Assembly: GCF_004348335.1 (NCBI RefSeq)
Contig: NZ_SMJW01000043.1
Coordinates: 1 to 40,732, forward strand
Direction of reading: 5' to 3'
Source: Actinomadura bangladeshensis
GTDB lineage: Bacteria; Actinomycetota; Actinomycetes; Streptosporangiales; Streptosporangiaceae
DNA length: 40,732 nucleotides
Below are positions 6,241-15,966 of this stretch, one piece after another. Below the pieces are notes generated by a model. The model had not been told where the DNA came from. It saw only the letters and a program-made list of their open reading frames with translations, and ran no database searches. Made by a program: the position numbers and the translations under genes. The number at the start of each line of letters is the position of its first letter. The first letter of the stretch is position 1.

Positions 6241-8484
6241 TCATGACGCCCGCAGAACGATGAGGGCAATGTCGTCGTTGGACGGCTCGGGCCCGAAGTC
6301 GCGCACGGCCCGCTGGATGCGCGCGGCGACGGCGCCCGCGCTCAGCCCGGTGCAGCCCGCGAGCAGCCGTTCGAGGCCGTCCCCGTCGCCGAGCAGCCGG
6401 TTCCCCGCGCGCCGCTCGGTGACGCCGTCGGTCACGCAGAGCAGGACCTCGCCGCGGCGCAGGTCGACGGTGTCGGTGTGGAACTCCACACCGTCGAACA
6501 CGCCGAGCAGCGGCTGGGCCGTGGCGGCCTCGCGCACGCCGCCCTCGGGGTCGAGGACGAGCGGCAGCGGGTGCCCGGCGCTGGTCAGCCGGATCCGCAC
6601 CCCGCCGGGGTCGCGGGCCGCGATCTCGCCGTGCAGCAGGGTGAGCAGCCGGCCCCGCTCCCCCTCGCCGAGGATCAGCCGGTTGAGCCGCTTCAGCACG
6701 GCCGGGACGGACATGTCCTCGGCGGCGAGGATGCGCAGCGCGTGCCGGGCGAGGCCGGTGACGGCGGCCGCCTCGGGGCCGGTGCCGCACACGTCGCCGA
6801 TGGCGAACCGCCAGCGGGACGCGGCGGCCGGGCCGCCCTGGGCGGGGCCGCTCTCGAAGACGTCGTAGAAGTCGCCGCCGACCTCGCTGCCCTCCCCGGC
6901 GGGGTCGTACACCACCGCGACCTCCAGGCCGGGGATCTCCGGGATGCCGGGCGGCAGCAGGCTGCGCTGCAGGGCGCTGCTCATCGCGGTCTGCGCGGAG
7001 AACAGCCGCGCGTTGTCGACGGCGAGCGCGGCGCGCCGGCTGAGCTCCTCGGCGAGTTCGATGGCGCTGCGCGGGAAGCGGTCGCCGGGCGGGCGGCCGA
7101 TGACGATGGTGCCGATGCGCCGGCCGCGGGCGATCAGCGGGAAGGCGTAGACCTGGTCGGCGGCGGTGTCACCGGCGGCGATCCGGACCTGCCTCGGGGC
7201 GGTGGCCAGCCCGTGCCACGGGCCGGGGCCCTCCATCGGCGGGGCGGCGCCCGCGTGCTCCAGCAGCTCGCGGAGCCCGTCGGCGCGGTTCTCGTCGGCG
7301 TGCCACACGTAGGCGAGCCGGTCGGGCTCGGCCTCGGTGACGGTGTAGACGGCGCACCAGGTGGCCAGGCGCGGGACGACGAGCTGGGCGACCAGGGCCA
7401 TCGTGCGCTCCTGGTCGAGGGTGCCGGCGAGCAGGTCGCTGGCCTCGGCGACGAAGCTGAGCCAGCCGCGCCAGGACCGTTCCAACTCCCCCACCCTGGC
7501 CTTCTCCAGGGAGAGCGACATCTCGTCGGCGAGGCGCCCGAGCCGCACGCCGTCGGCCTCGTCGAAGCGGCCGGGCACGGACGAGACGGCCACGACGACG
7601 CCGGTGAGGCGGCCCTGGGACTCCAGCGGCGCGGCGGCCAGGGAGCGCGCTTGCAGGGCGGTGGCGGTCGGGTCGGCGCCGGAGGCCACCCAGGGCGAGC
7701 CGGCGCGGGCGGCGGGGCCGAGCCCGGCCACCGACAGCTCGCCGAGCGGCAGTTCGGCGGCGGTGCCGGCGGACGAGCCCATGATCATGCGGCCGTCGCG
7801 CTCGGTGAGCAGCACGGCGGCGCCCTCGGCACCGAGGGTCTCGCGGACGGTGGCGACGCCGTCCTCCATGGCCTCGACGGCGGCCGGGGAGCGCAGCAAC
7901 CGGTCTCCGGCGACGGGGACGTCGCCCACGACGCCGCCCTCGCGGCCCTGCGCGGCGGCGCCGTCGCGGGCCTGGTCGCCGCGGTCGCGCGGGGCGCGCT
8001 CGCCGGCGGCGCGCTCGCGGGAGCCGCGCGCGGCGGGACCGGCGGCCTCGGACCCGGCCGGGCCTGCGTCCTGACCGGCGGCGGTCCCCGGTTCGGCGGC
8101 CTCGGCCGCACCCGGCCGGGGCAGGCGGAACCAGACGCCCTTGGTGCGGCGGTCGTAGGACACGCCCCAGGACGCGGCGAGCCGCGCGATCGACGGCAGC
8201 CCGCGCCCGCTGGAGGCGGTGACGCCCGGCATCTCGATGCCGCGGGTGGGGTGCCGGTCGCGGACCTCGATCTTGATGTCGCCGTCCTCGAGCCGGCAGG
8301 AGACCTCGAAGGACGTCCCGGCGTAGGCGATCGCGTTGGTGGCGAGTTCGCTGGTGGCGAGCACGGCGTCGTCGGCCGCCTCGTCCATGCCCCAGTCGGC
8401 CAGCACCTTCCGGACGAACCGGCGCGCGTCCGCCACCGCCGCGGCGGTGGACGGGAAGGTGGCCGAGGCCGTCTGCCGATCCAA
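6241..8484 (-). CDS. OsaC-like multidomain regulator: RsbW kinase - GAF-like sensors - PP2C phosphatase
   Basis: A 747-aa cytoplasmic signalling protein. Residues ~1-125 form an RsbW-type ATPase (N-box LATSELATNAIAYAGT; GRGLPSIARLAASWG). Residues 126-195 are an Ala/Gly/Arg-rich linker. Residues ~200-340 and ~350-510 look like two GAF-type sensor domains. Residues ~530-747 are a SpoIIE-type PP2C phosphatase with all metal-binding aspartates visible (GGDFYDVF, IGDVCGTGPEAA, SAGHPLPLV, VTDGVTERR, SNDDIALIVL). Domain order and divergence from a hybrid kinase/response-regulator pair resemble S. coelicolor OsaC, which modulates SigB after osmotic stress. The TTG start at 8484 has AAGGGA 6 bp upstream. 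No membrane segments. One protein could therefore both bind a sigma factor and dephosphorylate a STAS partner. Confidence 0.85.
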   Translation of the reverse strand: MDRQTASATFPSTAAAVADARRFVRKVLADWGMDEAADDAVLATSELATNAIAYAGTSFEVSCRLEDGDIKIEVRDRHPTRGIEMPGVTASSGRGLPSIARLAASWGVSYDRRTKGVWFRLPRPGAAEAAEPGTAAGQDAGPAGSEAAGPAARGSRERAAGERAPRDRGDQARDGAAAQGREGGVVGDVPVAGDRLLRSPAAVEAMEDGVATVRETLGAEGAAVLLTERDGRMIMGSSAGTAAELPLGELSVAGLGPAARAGSPWVASGADPTATALQARSLAAAPLESQGRLTGVVVAVSSVPGRFDEADGVRLGRLADEMSLSLEKARVGELERSWRGWLSFVAEASDLLAGTLDQERTMALVAQLVVPRLATWCAVYTVTEAEPDRLAYVWHADENRADGLRELLEHAGAAPPMEGPGPWHGLATAPRQVRIAAGDTAADQVYAFPLIARGRRIGTIVIGRPPGDRFPRSAIELAEELSRRAALAVDNARLFSAQTAMSSALQRSLLPPGIPEIPGLEVAVVYDPAGEGSEVGGDFYDVFESGPAQGGPAAASRWRFAIGDVCGTGPEAAAVTGLARHALRILAAEDMSVPAVLKRLNRLILGEGERGRLLTLLHGEIAARDPGGVRIRLTSAGHPLPLVLDPEGGVREAATAQPLLGVFDGVEFHTDTVDLRRGEVLLCVTDGVTERRAGNRLLGDGDGLERLLAGCTGLSAGAVAARIQRAVRDFGPEPSNDDIALIVLRAS

Positions 8485-8595
8485 CCGTCATCCCTTGTTC
8501 GAAGCGTCACTGTCCGGGCCGGGGCCCGCCGTGGCACGACAGACCGTAACACGAAGACTACAAGCGCGGATGCACGGTAATCGACGTCTGCGCAC

Positions 8596-8621
8596 GGCCG
8601 GGCCCGCGAACGGGCCCGGCC
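8596..8621. other. Perfect 11-bp hairpin between the divergent osa-like genes
   Basis: GGCCGGGCCCG, loop CGAA, CGGGCCCGGCC. It lies in the ~260-bp divergent spacer just upstream of a symmetric -10-like element GTAGAGTAC (8635-8643) that could serve either direction. It might insulate the two promoters or terminate upstream transcription; no evidence distinguishes these. Confidence 0.5.
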
Positions 8622-8746
8622 GCGGCCCGGCGACGTAGAGTACAGGTGCGGCCGGAAGCGGGCCCAGGGAAACCGGAAGAGGGGCCCGGAGAAGGAGTCC
8701 GTGGTATCCGGATGTTCGTCGATCGCGGGCCAGGAGGATGAAGAGA

Positions 8747-11700
8747 ATGCCGCGTACCGCGTCACGTGCCCGTCCCAACGGGTACCGCGACACCACCCCG
8801 CGCTACAGCGACGCCGATCTCGCGCCGCTGCTGAAGGCGCTCGTCGCCGTGCGGGACGGCAGGGCGAGGGACGAGCTGGACGTGCCGGGCGAGGGCGCCG
8901 TGGCCGAGGCCGCGGCGATCCTGGAGGAGATCCGGCAGAACGGGCAGGACCTGGCCGCGGGGCTGAACCGCGTCCGGCAGGAGATCGGCCGCGAGGGGAA
9001 GCTGCGCGGGCGGCTGACGCCGGGCACGCTGCGCGGCACCTGGGCGACGGCCGCCGAGGACGCCAACGCGATCATTGACAAGCTCACCGACCTGGCCACC
9101 GGGATGCACCAGGTGGTCGAGGCGGTGGCGGCCGGCGACCTGAGCCGGCGGGTGGAGCTGCGGGTGCGCGGCAGGCCCATGCGCGGCGAGCTGCTGCGGA
9201 TGGCCAAGTCGGTCAACGGCATGGTGGAGCTGCTCGACCAGTTCACCTGGGAGGTCACCCAGTTCGCCCGCGAGGTCGGCACGGAGGGGCGGCTCGGCGG
9301 GCAGGCGCCGGCGCGCGGCATGACGGGCCGCTGGCGGGACGTGACGGCGTCGGTGAACGTGATGGCGTCGCGGCTGACGTCGCAGGTCCGCGACATCGCC
9401 GAGGTCACCACGGCGGTGGTGAAGGGCGACCTGACCCGCAAGGTGACGGTGGAGGCGAGCGGTGAGCTGCAGGAGCTGAAGCTCACCGTGAACACGATGG
9501 TCGACCAGCTGTCGGCGTTCGCCGACGAGGTCACCCGCGTCGCCCGCGAGGTCGGCACCGAGGGGCAGCTCGGCGGGCAGGCCCACGTGCGCGGCGTCAG
9601 CGGGGTCTGGAAGGACCTGACCGACAACGTCAACGCGATGGCGAACAACCTGACCAACCAGGTCCGCAACATCGCGCAGGTCACCACCGCCGTCGCCGAC
9701 GGCGACCTCGGCAAGAAGATCACCGTCGACGCGCAGGGCGAGATACTGCAGCTCAAGAACACGCTGAACACGATGGTCGACACCCTGTCGGCGTTCGCCG
9801 ACGAGGTCACCCGGGTGGCCCGCGAGGTCGGCACCGAGGGGCGCCTGGGCGGCCAGGCGCGGGTCCCGGGCGTGAGCGGCGTCTGGAAGGACCTGACCAA
9901 CAACGTCAACGGCATGGCGTCCAACCTGACCTACCAGGTCCGCAACATCGCGCAGGTCACCACCGCCGTCGCCGAGGGCGACCTGGGCAAGAAGATCACG
10001 GTGGACGCGCAGGGCGAGATCCTGGAGCTGAAGGACACCGTGAACGGGATGGTCGACACGCTGTCGGCGTTCGCGTCCGAGGTGACGCGCGTCGCCCGCG
10101 AGGTCGGCACCGAGGGGCGCCTCGGCGGCCAGGCGGTCGTGCCCGGCGCCGGCGGGGTGTGGCTGGACCTCACCGACAACGTCAACGCGATGGCGAACAA
10201 CCTGACCAACCAGGTGCGCGGGATCGCGCAGGTGACGACCGCGGTGGCGCAGGGCGACCTGACGCGCAAGATCGAGGTGGACGCGCGGGGCGAGATCCTG
10301 CAGCTCAAGGACACCCTGAACACGATGGTCGACACCCTGTCGTCGTTCGCGTCCGAGGTCAGCCGGGTCGCCCGCGAGGTCGGCACCGAGGGGCGCCTCG
10401 GCGGCCAGGCGCTGGTGCCCGGCGCCGGCGGCATGTGGAAGGACCTCACCGACAACGTCAACGGCATGGCGTCCAACCTGACCTACCAGGTCCGCAACAT
10501 CTCGCAGGTGGCGACCGCGGTCGCGACCGGCGACCTGACGCGGCGCATCGACGTCGACGCGCAGGGCGAGATCCTGGAGCTGAAGACGACGCTGAACACG
10601 ATGGTCGACACGCTGTCGTCGTTCGCGTCCGAGGTCACCCGCGTGGCCCGCGAGGTCGGCAGCGAGGGGCGCCTCGGCGGGCAGGCCGAGGTCGAGGGCG
10701 TGTCCGGCACCTGGAAGCGGCTGACCGAGAGCGTCAACGAGCTGGCCGGGAACCTGACCACGCAGGTCCGCGCGATCGGCGAGGTCGCGAGCGCGGTCGC
10801 CAGCGGCGACCTGACCCGGACGATCACGGTGGAGGCGCGCGGCGAGGTCGCCGAGCTGTCCGACAACGTCAACCTGATGGTCGCGACGCTCCGCGAGACG
10901 ACCCGCGCCACCGAGGAGCAGGACTGGCTCAAGACCAACCTGGCGCGGATCGGCGGGCTCATGCAGGGCCACCGGGACCTGCTGCAGGTCGCCGAGCTGA
11001 TCATGCGGGAGCTGACCCCGACGGCCAGCGCCCAGTACGGCGCGTTCTACCTCGCCGAGAAGGCGGGCGACGAGCCCGAACTGGTGCTGATCGCCGGGTA
11101 CGGGACGCGGCGCAGCCGCACCGGCGCGGTCCGGTTCGCGCTGGGCGAGGGCCTGGTCGGGCAGGCGGCGCAGGAGCGCCGGCCGCTGCTGATCGCGGAC
11201 GCGCCGGCCGACTACGTCAAGATCGGGTCGGGCCTCGGCGAGGCGTCCCCGGTCAACATCATCGTGCTGCCGATCGTGTTCGAGGACGAGGTGCTGGGCG
11301 CGATCGAGCTGGCCTCCTTCGGCCGGTTCACCGACGTCCACCTGGCGTTCTTCAGCCAGCTGATCGAGACGATCGGGGTGACGCTGAACGCGATCCGCGC
11401 GAACGCGCGGACCGAGGCGCTGCTCGGCGAGTCGCAGCGGCTCGCGCAGGAGCTGCAGGAGCGCTCGGACGAGCTGCAGCGCCAGCAGGGCGAGCTGCGG
11501 CACTCCAACACCGAGCTGGAGGAGAAGGCGGCGCTGCTGGCTCAGCAGAACCGCGCGATCGAGATCCAGAACTTCCAGATCGAGCAGGCCCGGCGGACAC
11601 TGGAGGAGCGCGCCGAGCAGCTGGCGATCTCCTCGCGGTACAAGTCGGAGTTCCTGGCGAACATGTCGCACGAGCTGCGCACGCCGCTGAACAGCCTGCT

Positions 11701-12970
11701 GGTGCTGGCCAAGCTGCTGTCGGAGAACCAGAGCGGGAACCTCACCGCCAAGCAGGTGGAGTTCGCGCGGACGATCCACGAGTCCGGCACCGACCTGCTG
11801 GAGCTGATCAACGACATCCTGGACCTGGCGAAGGTCGAGGCGGGGAAGATGGAGGCGCACCCGCAGCGGCTGTCGGTGTCGGGGCTGGTCGACTACGTGG
11901 ACGCGACGTTCCGCCCGCTGTCGGTCGACAAGGGGCTGCAGTTCGGGGTGGAGGTCGCGCCGGACGTCCCGGGCACGCTGAACACCGACGAGCAGCGGCT
12001 GCAGCAGGTGCTGCGGAACCTGCTGTCGAACGCGGTGAAGTTCACCGCCGAGGGCGAGGTGCGGCTGCTGATCGAGCGGGCCGGCGACATCGACTTCACG
12101 CTCCCGGCGCTGTGGAACACCCCGGACGTGATCGCGTTCCGGGTGATCGACACCGGGATCGGGGTCAGCGCCGACAAGCTGCAGGAGATCTTCGAGCCGT
12201 TCCAGCAGGCGGACGGGACCACGAGCCGCCGCTACGGCGGCACCGGCCTCGGCCTGTCGATCAGCCGGAACATAGCGCGGCTGCTCGGCGGGGAGATCCA
12301 CGCCGAGAGCCAGCCGGGCCGCGGCAGCGTGTTCACCCTGTACCTGCCCGCCCAGTACAACGAGCGCGAGGACCGGCGGCGCCCGGCCCCGTCCGAGGAG
12401 GCGGCCGCCGCGCCGGACGGTGCACTGACCATGGGCGGCGAGCGGGCCGGCGGCCGCGCGCGGCGTGCGCTGCCGGCCGCGGAGAACGGGCTGCCGGTCG
12501 AGCAGCGCCCGCCGGCGACCGAGCCCGAGCCGACGCTGAACGGCATGGTCGAGGAGCCCCCGGCCGACTTCCTGGACACCGCGCTGTCGGGCCGCAAGGT
12601 CCTGATCGTCGACGACGACGTCCGGAACGTGTTCGCGCTCACCAGCGTCCTGGAGGGCTACGGGATGGAGGTCCTCTACGCCGAGGACGGGCAGGCCGGG
12701 ATCGATGTCCTGCACCGCAACCCGGACGTGGCCGTCGTGCTGATGGACGTCATGATGCCGGGCCTGGACGGCTACGCGACCACGGCCGCCATCAGGGAGA
12801 TGCCGCAGTTCGCCGACTTGCCGATCATCGTCATCACGGCCAAGGTGATGAAGGGCGACCGGGAAAAGAGCCTCGACTCCGGCGCGTCGGACTATGTGCC
12901 GAAGCCCGTGGACGTGGACCATCTCCTTGACGTCATGAGGAACTGGCTGCAACCCTCCATCGTCCGCTGA
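8747..12970 (+). CDS. Soluble multi-HAMP hybrid histidine kinase (OsaA-like)
   Basis: A 1407-aa cytoplasmic hybrid kinase with no signal peptide or transmembrane segment. Residues ~110-720 are tandem HAMP units of 92 aa (core QVTTAVAx[58 protein letters not shown]). Next come a GAF domain (~740-890), a coiled coil (~890-965), HisKA with [12 protein letters not shown] (phospho-His ~975), HATPase ([23 protein letters not shown]), a ~75-aa disordered linker, and a receiver domain with VLMDVMMPG (Asp ~1334) and a conserved KP. The architecture parallels fungal group III osmosensing kinases and S. coelicolor OsaA. The ATG at 8747 was chosen: AGGAGG (8732-8737) is 9 bp upstream, whereas it would abut the earlier ATG at 8738. 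It is followed by the OsaB-like regulator. Confidence 0.9.
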   Translation: MPRTASRARPNGYRDTTPRYSDADLAPLLKALVAVRDGRARDELDVPGEGAVAEAAAILEEIRQNGQDLAAGLNRVRQEIGREGKLRGRLTPGTLRGTWATAAEDANAIIDKLTDLATGMHQVVEAVAAGDLSRRVELRVRGRPMRGELLRMAKSVNGMVELLDQFTWEVTQFAREVGTEGRLGGQAPARGMTGRWRDVTASVNVMASRLTSQVRDIAEVTTAVVKGDLTRKVTVEASGELQELKLTVNTMVDQLSAFADEVTRVAREVGTEGQLGGQAHVRGVSGVWKDLTDNVNAMANNLTNQVRNIAQVTTAVADGDLGKKITVDAQGEILQLKNTLNTMVDTLSAFADEVTRVAREVGTEGRLGGQARVPGVSGVWKDLTNNVNGMASNLTYQVRNIAQVTTAVAEGDLGKKITVDAQGEILELKDTVNGMVDTLSAFASEVTRVAREVGTEGRLGGQAVVPGAGGVWLDLTDNVNAMANNLTNQVRGIAQVTTAVAQGDLTRKIEVDARGEILQLKDTLNTMVDTLSSFASEVSRVAREVGTEGRLGGQALVPGAGGMWKDLTDNVNGMASNLTYQVRNISQVATAVATGDLTRRIDVDAQGEILELKTTLNTMVDTLSSFASEVTRVAREVGSEGRLGGQAEVEGVSGTWKRLTESVNELAGNLTTQVRAIGEVASAVASGDLTRTITVEARGEVAELSDNVNLMVATLRETTRATEEQDWLKTNLARIGGLMQGHRDLLQVAELIMRELTPTASAQYGAFYLAEKAGDEPELVLIAGYGTRRSRTGAVRFALGEGLVGQAAQERRPLLIADAPADYVKIGSGLGEASPVNIIVLPIVFEDEVLGAIELASFGRFTDVHLAFFSQLIETIGVTLNAIRANARTEALLGESQRLAQELQERSDELQRQQGELRHSNTELEEKAALLAQQNRAIEIQNFQIEQARRTLEERAEQLAISSRYKSEFLANMSHELRTPLNSLLVLAKLLSENQSGNLTAKQVEFARTIHESGTDLLELINDILDLAKVEAGKMEAHPQRLSVSGLVDYVDATFRPLSVDKGLQFGVEVAPDVPGTLNTDEQRLQQVLRNLLSNAVKFTAEGEVRLLIERAGDIDFTLPALWNTPDVIAFRVIDTGIGVSADKLQEIFEPFQQADGTTSRRYGGTGLGLSISRNIARLLGGEIHAESQPGRGSVFTLYLPAQYNEREDRRRPAPSEEAAAAPDGALTMGGERAGGRARRALPAAENGLPVEQRPPATEPEPTLNGMVEEPPADFLDTALSGRKVLIVDDDVRNVFALTSVLEGYGMEVLYAEDGQAGIDVLHRNPDVAVVLMDVMMPGLDGYATTAAIREMPQFADLPIIVITAKVMKGDREKSLDSGASDYVPKPVDVDHLLDVMRNWLQPSIVR
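9374..10753 (+). repeat. Five 276-bp tandem repeats encoding HAMP units
   Basis: Equivalent codons recur exactly every 276 bp (CTG at 9374, 9650, 9926, 10202, 10478, 10754). A more divergent copy lies upstream (from about 9080) and a partial one downstream to about 10930. Adjacent units are very similar at DNA level, so recombination or assembly collapse could change copy number. Confidence 0.85.
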
Positions 12971-13048
12971 GGAGAGGAGACGCCCGGGCAGGTCGCCGTG
13001 GGAGGCGTTCTGCCGTCGATGGCGGGGACCGGAATCGGAGAGGCGCGC

Positions 13049-13684
13049 GTGGACGACAAGGCGAAGATCCTACTCGTGGACGACCGCGAGGAGAACCTGA
13101 TCGCGCTGGAGGCCATCCTCAGCTCGCTCGATCAGGACCTCGTCCGGGCGCGGTCCGGTGAGGACGCGCTGAAGGCCCTGCTGACCGACGAGTACGCGGT
13201 CATCCTGCTGGACGTCGTGATGCCCGGCATGGACGGGTTCGAGACGGCCCGCGACATCAAGCGCCGCAAGAAGACCCGGGACCTGCCGATCATCTTCCTC
13301 ACGGCGGTGAACAGCGACCCCGACTACGCGTTCCGCGGCTACGCGGCGGGCGCGGTCGACTTCATCTCCAAGCCGTTCGACCCGTGGGTGCTGCGCGCCA
13401 AGGTGTCGGTGTTCGTGGAGCTGCACACCAAGAACAAGCAGCTCCGCGACCAGACGGTCCTGCTGCGCGAGCAGGCCGCGCTGCTGCGCGAGCAGGAGAA
13501 GCGCCTGGACGAGCAGCCCGGCCCGGACGCGTTCGAGCAGGCCCGGGTCCGGCTGGAGGCGGTGGAGGAGCAGGCCGGGGCGGTCGGCAAGCACGTCCCG
13601 CCGGCCCGCCGCGACGAGTTCGAGGAGCTGACCCGCCGCCTCACCGACCTGCGCGAGGCGCTGAACGGCGAGCAATCCCCGTAG
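13049..13684 (+). CDS. Response regulator with C-terminal coiled coil (OsaB-like)
   Basis: A 211-aa protein. Residues 1-120 are a receiver domain (KILLVDDREENLIALEAIL, phospho-acceptor D55 in VILLDVVMPGMDG, IIFLTAVNSD, FISKPFDPWVLRAKV). Residues ~120-205 are a predicted coiled coil (LLREQAALLREQEKRL, then VRLEAVEEQAGAV). There is no DNA-binding domain, as in S. coelicolor OsaB, so it probably acts through protein contacts. The GTG at 13049 has GGAGAGG 5 bp upstream; an in-frame GTG at 12998 would add 17 residues lacking domain character. It lies 78 bp after the hybrid kinase in the same direction and is its likely phosphorelay partner. Confidence 0.87.
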   Translation: MDDKAKILLVDDREENLIALEAILSSLDQDLVRARSGEDALKALLTDEYAVILLDVVMPGMDGFETARDIKRRKKTRDLPIIFLTAVNSDPDYAFRGYAAGAVDFISKPFDPWVLRAKVSVFVELHTKNKQLRDQTVLLREQAALLREQEKRLDEQPGPDAFEQARVRLEAVEEQAGAVGKHVPPARRDEFEELTRRLTDLREALNGEQSP

Positions 13685-13748
13685 CAACGGCCCCGGCCTG
13701 CCGCCCTGGCCACGCGACTACCCCGACCATCGCGATCGCGACCGAAGG

Positions 13749-13772
13749 CAGTTTCGAGCTTGCGAGAAACTG
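13749..13772. terminator. Bidirectional terminator between osaB-like gene and gltX
   Basis: CAGTTTC (13749-13755) and GAAACTG (13766-13772) with a 10-nt loop, framed by GCGATC and GATCGC outer arms. Placed between two converging genes. Confidence 0.55.
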
Positions 13773-13797
13773 ATCGCGCAGTGAGCCGCTACACGAG

Positions 13798-15195
13798 CTA
13801 ACCGCCATTCAACACGGCCCGCGCCGCGGCGATGCGGGCGAGGGTGCGGTCGCGGCCGAGGATCTCCAGGGACTCGAACAGCGGCAGGCCGACGGTGCGG
13901 CCGGTGACGGCGACGCGGACGGGCGCCTGCGTCTTGCCGAGCTTGAGGCCGTGCTCGGTGCCGATGCGCTCCAGCCGGTCCTTCAGCTCGGCGGCGTTCC
14001 AGGGGGCGTCCTGGTAGGCGGCCTCGGCGGCGGCGAGGATCGCGGCGGCCGGCTCCTTCATCGCCTTGTTCCAGGACTGCTCGTCGGACGGCGGCTCGTC
14101 CAGGAACGCGAAGTCGATCATCTGGACGATCTCCGACAGCAGCGCGACCCGGGTCTGGGCGAGCGGCGCCAGCTGGGCGAACACCGCGACGTCCACGTCG
14201 AACGGGGCCTGCTCGAGGAAGGGCAGGCATTCGGCGATGAACTTCTCGGCGGGCAGCGCCCGGATGTACTCGCCGTTGATGGCGCGGAGCTTCTTGACGT
14301 CGAAGAACGCGGGCGAGCTGTTGACGTCCTCGATGCGGAACTCCTCGACGATCACGTCCCAGGGGACGATCTCGCGGTCGCCGGACGGGGCCCAGCCGAG
14401 CAGCATCAGGTAGTTGCGCATGGCCTCGGCGAGGTAGCCCTCGGCGCGGTAGTCCTCCAGCGCGACCTTGTCGCGGCGCTTGGACAGCTTCTGCCGCTTC
14501 TCGTTGACGATGACGGGGACGTGCGCCCAGACGGGCGGCTCGCCGCCGAGCGCCTCCCACAGCAGCTGCTGCTTGGGCGCGTTGGACAGGTGCTCCTCGC
14601 CGCGCACCACGTGGGTGATGCCCTGGCTCATGTCGTCGACCGCGTTGGCCAGCAGGAACGTGACCGAGCCGTCGGCGCGGGCGATGACGAAGTCCTCCAG
14701 GACGGCGTTCTCGAAGACGGGCTTGCCGCGCAGCAGGTCGACGACGGTGGTCTGGCCCTCGTCGGGGGTGCGGAAGCGGAGGGCGCGCCCGGGGCCGGGC
14801 TCCAGGCCGCGGTCGCGGCAGAACCCGTCGTAGCCCTTGTGCTGGTCGCCGGTGCGGGCGACGATCGCCTCGCGGCCGCAGTCGCAGTAGTAGGCGCGGC
14901 CGTCGTCCTTCAGCCGCTGGACGGCGTCGGCGTGCTTGTCGGCGTTGGCGGACTGGAAGTAGGGCCCCTCGTACTGCTCGCCGTCCATGCCGAGCCAGGC
15001 GAGGGCGCGGATGATGCCCTCGGTCCATTCCGGGCTGTTGCGGGAGGCGTCGGTGTCCTCGATGCGCAGCACCAGCGTCCCGCCCGACTGGGCGGCCATC
15101 ACCCAGTTGAACAGCGCCGAGCGGGCGCCGCCGACATGGAACATGCCGGTGGGTGACGGGGCGAAGCGTACGCGGATCGAAGAACTCGAAGACAT
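13798..15195 (-). CDS. gltX: Glutamyl-tRNA synthetase
   Basis: Class I aminoacyl-tRNA synthetase charging tRNA-Glu (and possibly tRNA-Gln for later amidation). The 465-aa sequence begins [25 protein letters not shown], carrying the HIGH-like HVGG at ~20. It continues with [15 protein letters not shown], zinc-site cysteines near residue 104 (YYCDCG) and [22 protein letters not shown], and the KMSKS-like [14 protein letters not shown] near residue 236. The C-terminal anticodon-binding half is complete ([22 protein letters not shown]). The start at 15195 has TACCCT (15203-15208) ending 7 nt upstream and only a G-run between, so it may be leaderless. It is monocistronic, convergent with the OsaB-like gene. 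Confidence 0.96.
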   Translation of the reverse strand: MSSSSSIRVRFAPSPTGMFHVGGARSALFNWVMAAQSGGTLVLRIEDTDASRNSPEWTEGIIRALAWLGMDGEQYEGPYFQSANADKHADAVQRLKDDGRAYYCDCGREAIVARTGDQHKGYDGFCRDRGLEPGPGRALRFRTPDEGQTTVVDLLRGKPVFENAVLEDFVIARADGSVTFLLANAVDDMSQGITHVVRGEEHLSNAPKQQLLWEALGGEPPVWAHVPVIVNEKRQKLSKRRDKVALEDYRAEGYLAEAMRNYLMLLGWAPSGDREIVPWDVIVEEFRIEDVNSSPAFFDVKKLRAINGEYIRALPAEKFIAECLPFLEQAPFDVDVAVFAQLAPLAQTRVALLSEIVQMIDFAFLDEPPSDEQSWNKAMKEPAAAILAAAEAAYQDAPWNAAELKDRLERIGTEHGLKLGKTQAPVRVAVTGRTVGLPLFESLEILGRDRTLARIAAARAVLNGG

Positions 15196-15256
15196 GCCCC
15201 CAAGGGTAGAGCGCGCGGGCCCCCGCTCGCGCCGGGACCCGCGCGCCGCAGCGGGA

Positions 15257-15274
15257 TTCGGGGCCCGCCCCGAA
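15257..15274 (-). terminator. Hairpin downstream of the TIGR03086 gene
   Basis: TTCGGGG, loop CCCG, CCCCGAA: a 7-bp stem placed 17 bp beyond the TIGR03086-type stop codon and 60 bp before the gltX start. Confidence 0.5.
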
Positions 15275-15290
15275 ACCGGCCCGGCCCGGT

Positions 15291-15869
15291 TCAGGGCTTC
15301 CAGTGCGGGTCGCGGCCGGCCACGCCGAGGACCCGGTCGAGCAGCGGTGCGTCCTCCGGCACGGGCACTTCGGTGCCGAACACCCCGTACTGGCGGCTCA
15401 TCTCCGCCATCGGGACGACCTGCTCCCAGGCCGCGCGCACCACCTCGGGCGGCATGCCGGGGTCGCGGCCGGTGGCGGCGGCGAGGTCCCAGCCGTGGAC
15501 GACGCTCTCGACGAAGAGGATCCCGGCGATGAACCCGGCGGGCATGCCGTCCGGGTTGCCGGTGAGGCTGGTCCTGCCCTCCCAGGCCGCGGGGTCCTGC
15601 CAGGCCTCGGCGGTCTTGCGGGCCTGCTCCCCGAACCGCTCGGCCCATCCCGGTTCGGCGGTGAAGTCGTGGTCCTCCCCCGGACCGGTGACCGGCGACC
15701 GGTGCGCGGCGGCCTCTCCCCGCCCGGTCCACAGGATCAGGTGGTTGACCAGGCCCCGCACGTCCCATTCGGGGCACGGTGTGGGCGCGTCCATCTTCTC
15801 TGCGGGGATCTCCATGACGATCCGCCCGGCGGCCTCCGCGGCGGGGAGCATCAGGTTCCGGATATCCAT
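15291..15869 (-). CDS. TIGR03086-type metal-binding (DinB/mycothiol-transferase superfamily) protein
   Basis: A 192-aa four-helix protein of the mycothiol-dependent maleylpyruvate isomerase/DinB superfamily. Visible are the [18 protein letters not shown] motif with the first metal-ligand His, an extended middle segment, and [22 protein letters not shown] with further His ligands. These enzymes often act on thiol conjugates, but most TIGR03086 members have no assigned substrate. The ATG at 15869 was chosen because GAGGAA lies 8 bp upstream; earlier in-frame starts at 15887 and 15908 lack one. Its promoter carries the CAAGAC box shared with the O-methyltransferase and VOC genes, and it is divergent from an AraC regulator. 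Confidence 0.8.
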   Translation of the reverse strand: MDIRNLMLPAAEAAGRIVMEIPAEKMDAPTPCPEWDVRGLVNHLILWTGRGEAAAHRSPVTGPGEDHDFTAEPGWAERFGEQARKTAEAWQDPAAWEGRTSLTGNPDGMPAGFIAGILFVESVVHGWDLAAATGRDPGMPPEVVRAAWEQVVPMAEMSRQYGVFGTEVPVPEDAPLLDRVLGVAGRDPHWKP

Positions 15870-15906
15870 GATCTTTTCCTCGCTCATCTGTTCGAACTCA
15901 CCGTCC

Positions 15907-15953
15907 ACGCTAGGACGGTCCCGCGGCGCGGGTCTTGAAGAAACGCGACACGG
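15907..15953 (-). promoter_or_regulatory. AraC-regulon promoter, copy 1 (TIGR03086 gene)
   Basis: Minus strand: box GTTTCTTCAAGAC (15932-15944 within a 22-bp site, 15932-15953), 19 bp, then -10 TAGCGT (15907-15912). Transcription would start near 15900. The box also lies 14 bp from the AraC start codon on the other strand, so the regulator could control itself. Confidence 0.55.
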
Positions 15954-15966
15954 CTAGCCTGAGCGG

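Noticed and set aside
8762..12952. A 1396-codon open frame antisense to the multi-HAMP kinase
   Set aside because: Composition is His/Arg/Val-rich and repeats mirror the sense HAMP repeats; high GC in third positions leaves the antisense frame open by chance.
13685..13797. A tRNA gene next to gltX, as in some actinobacteria
   Set aside because: No cloverleaf or TTCGA-type T-loop is present; the only structure is the terminator stem.
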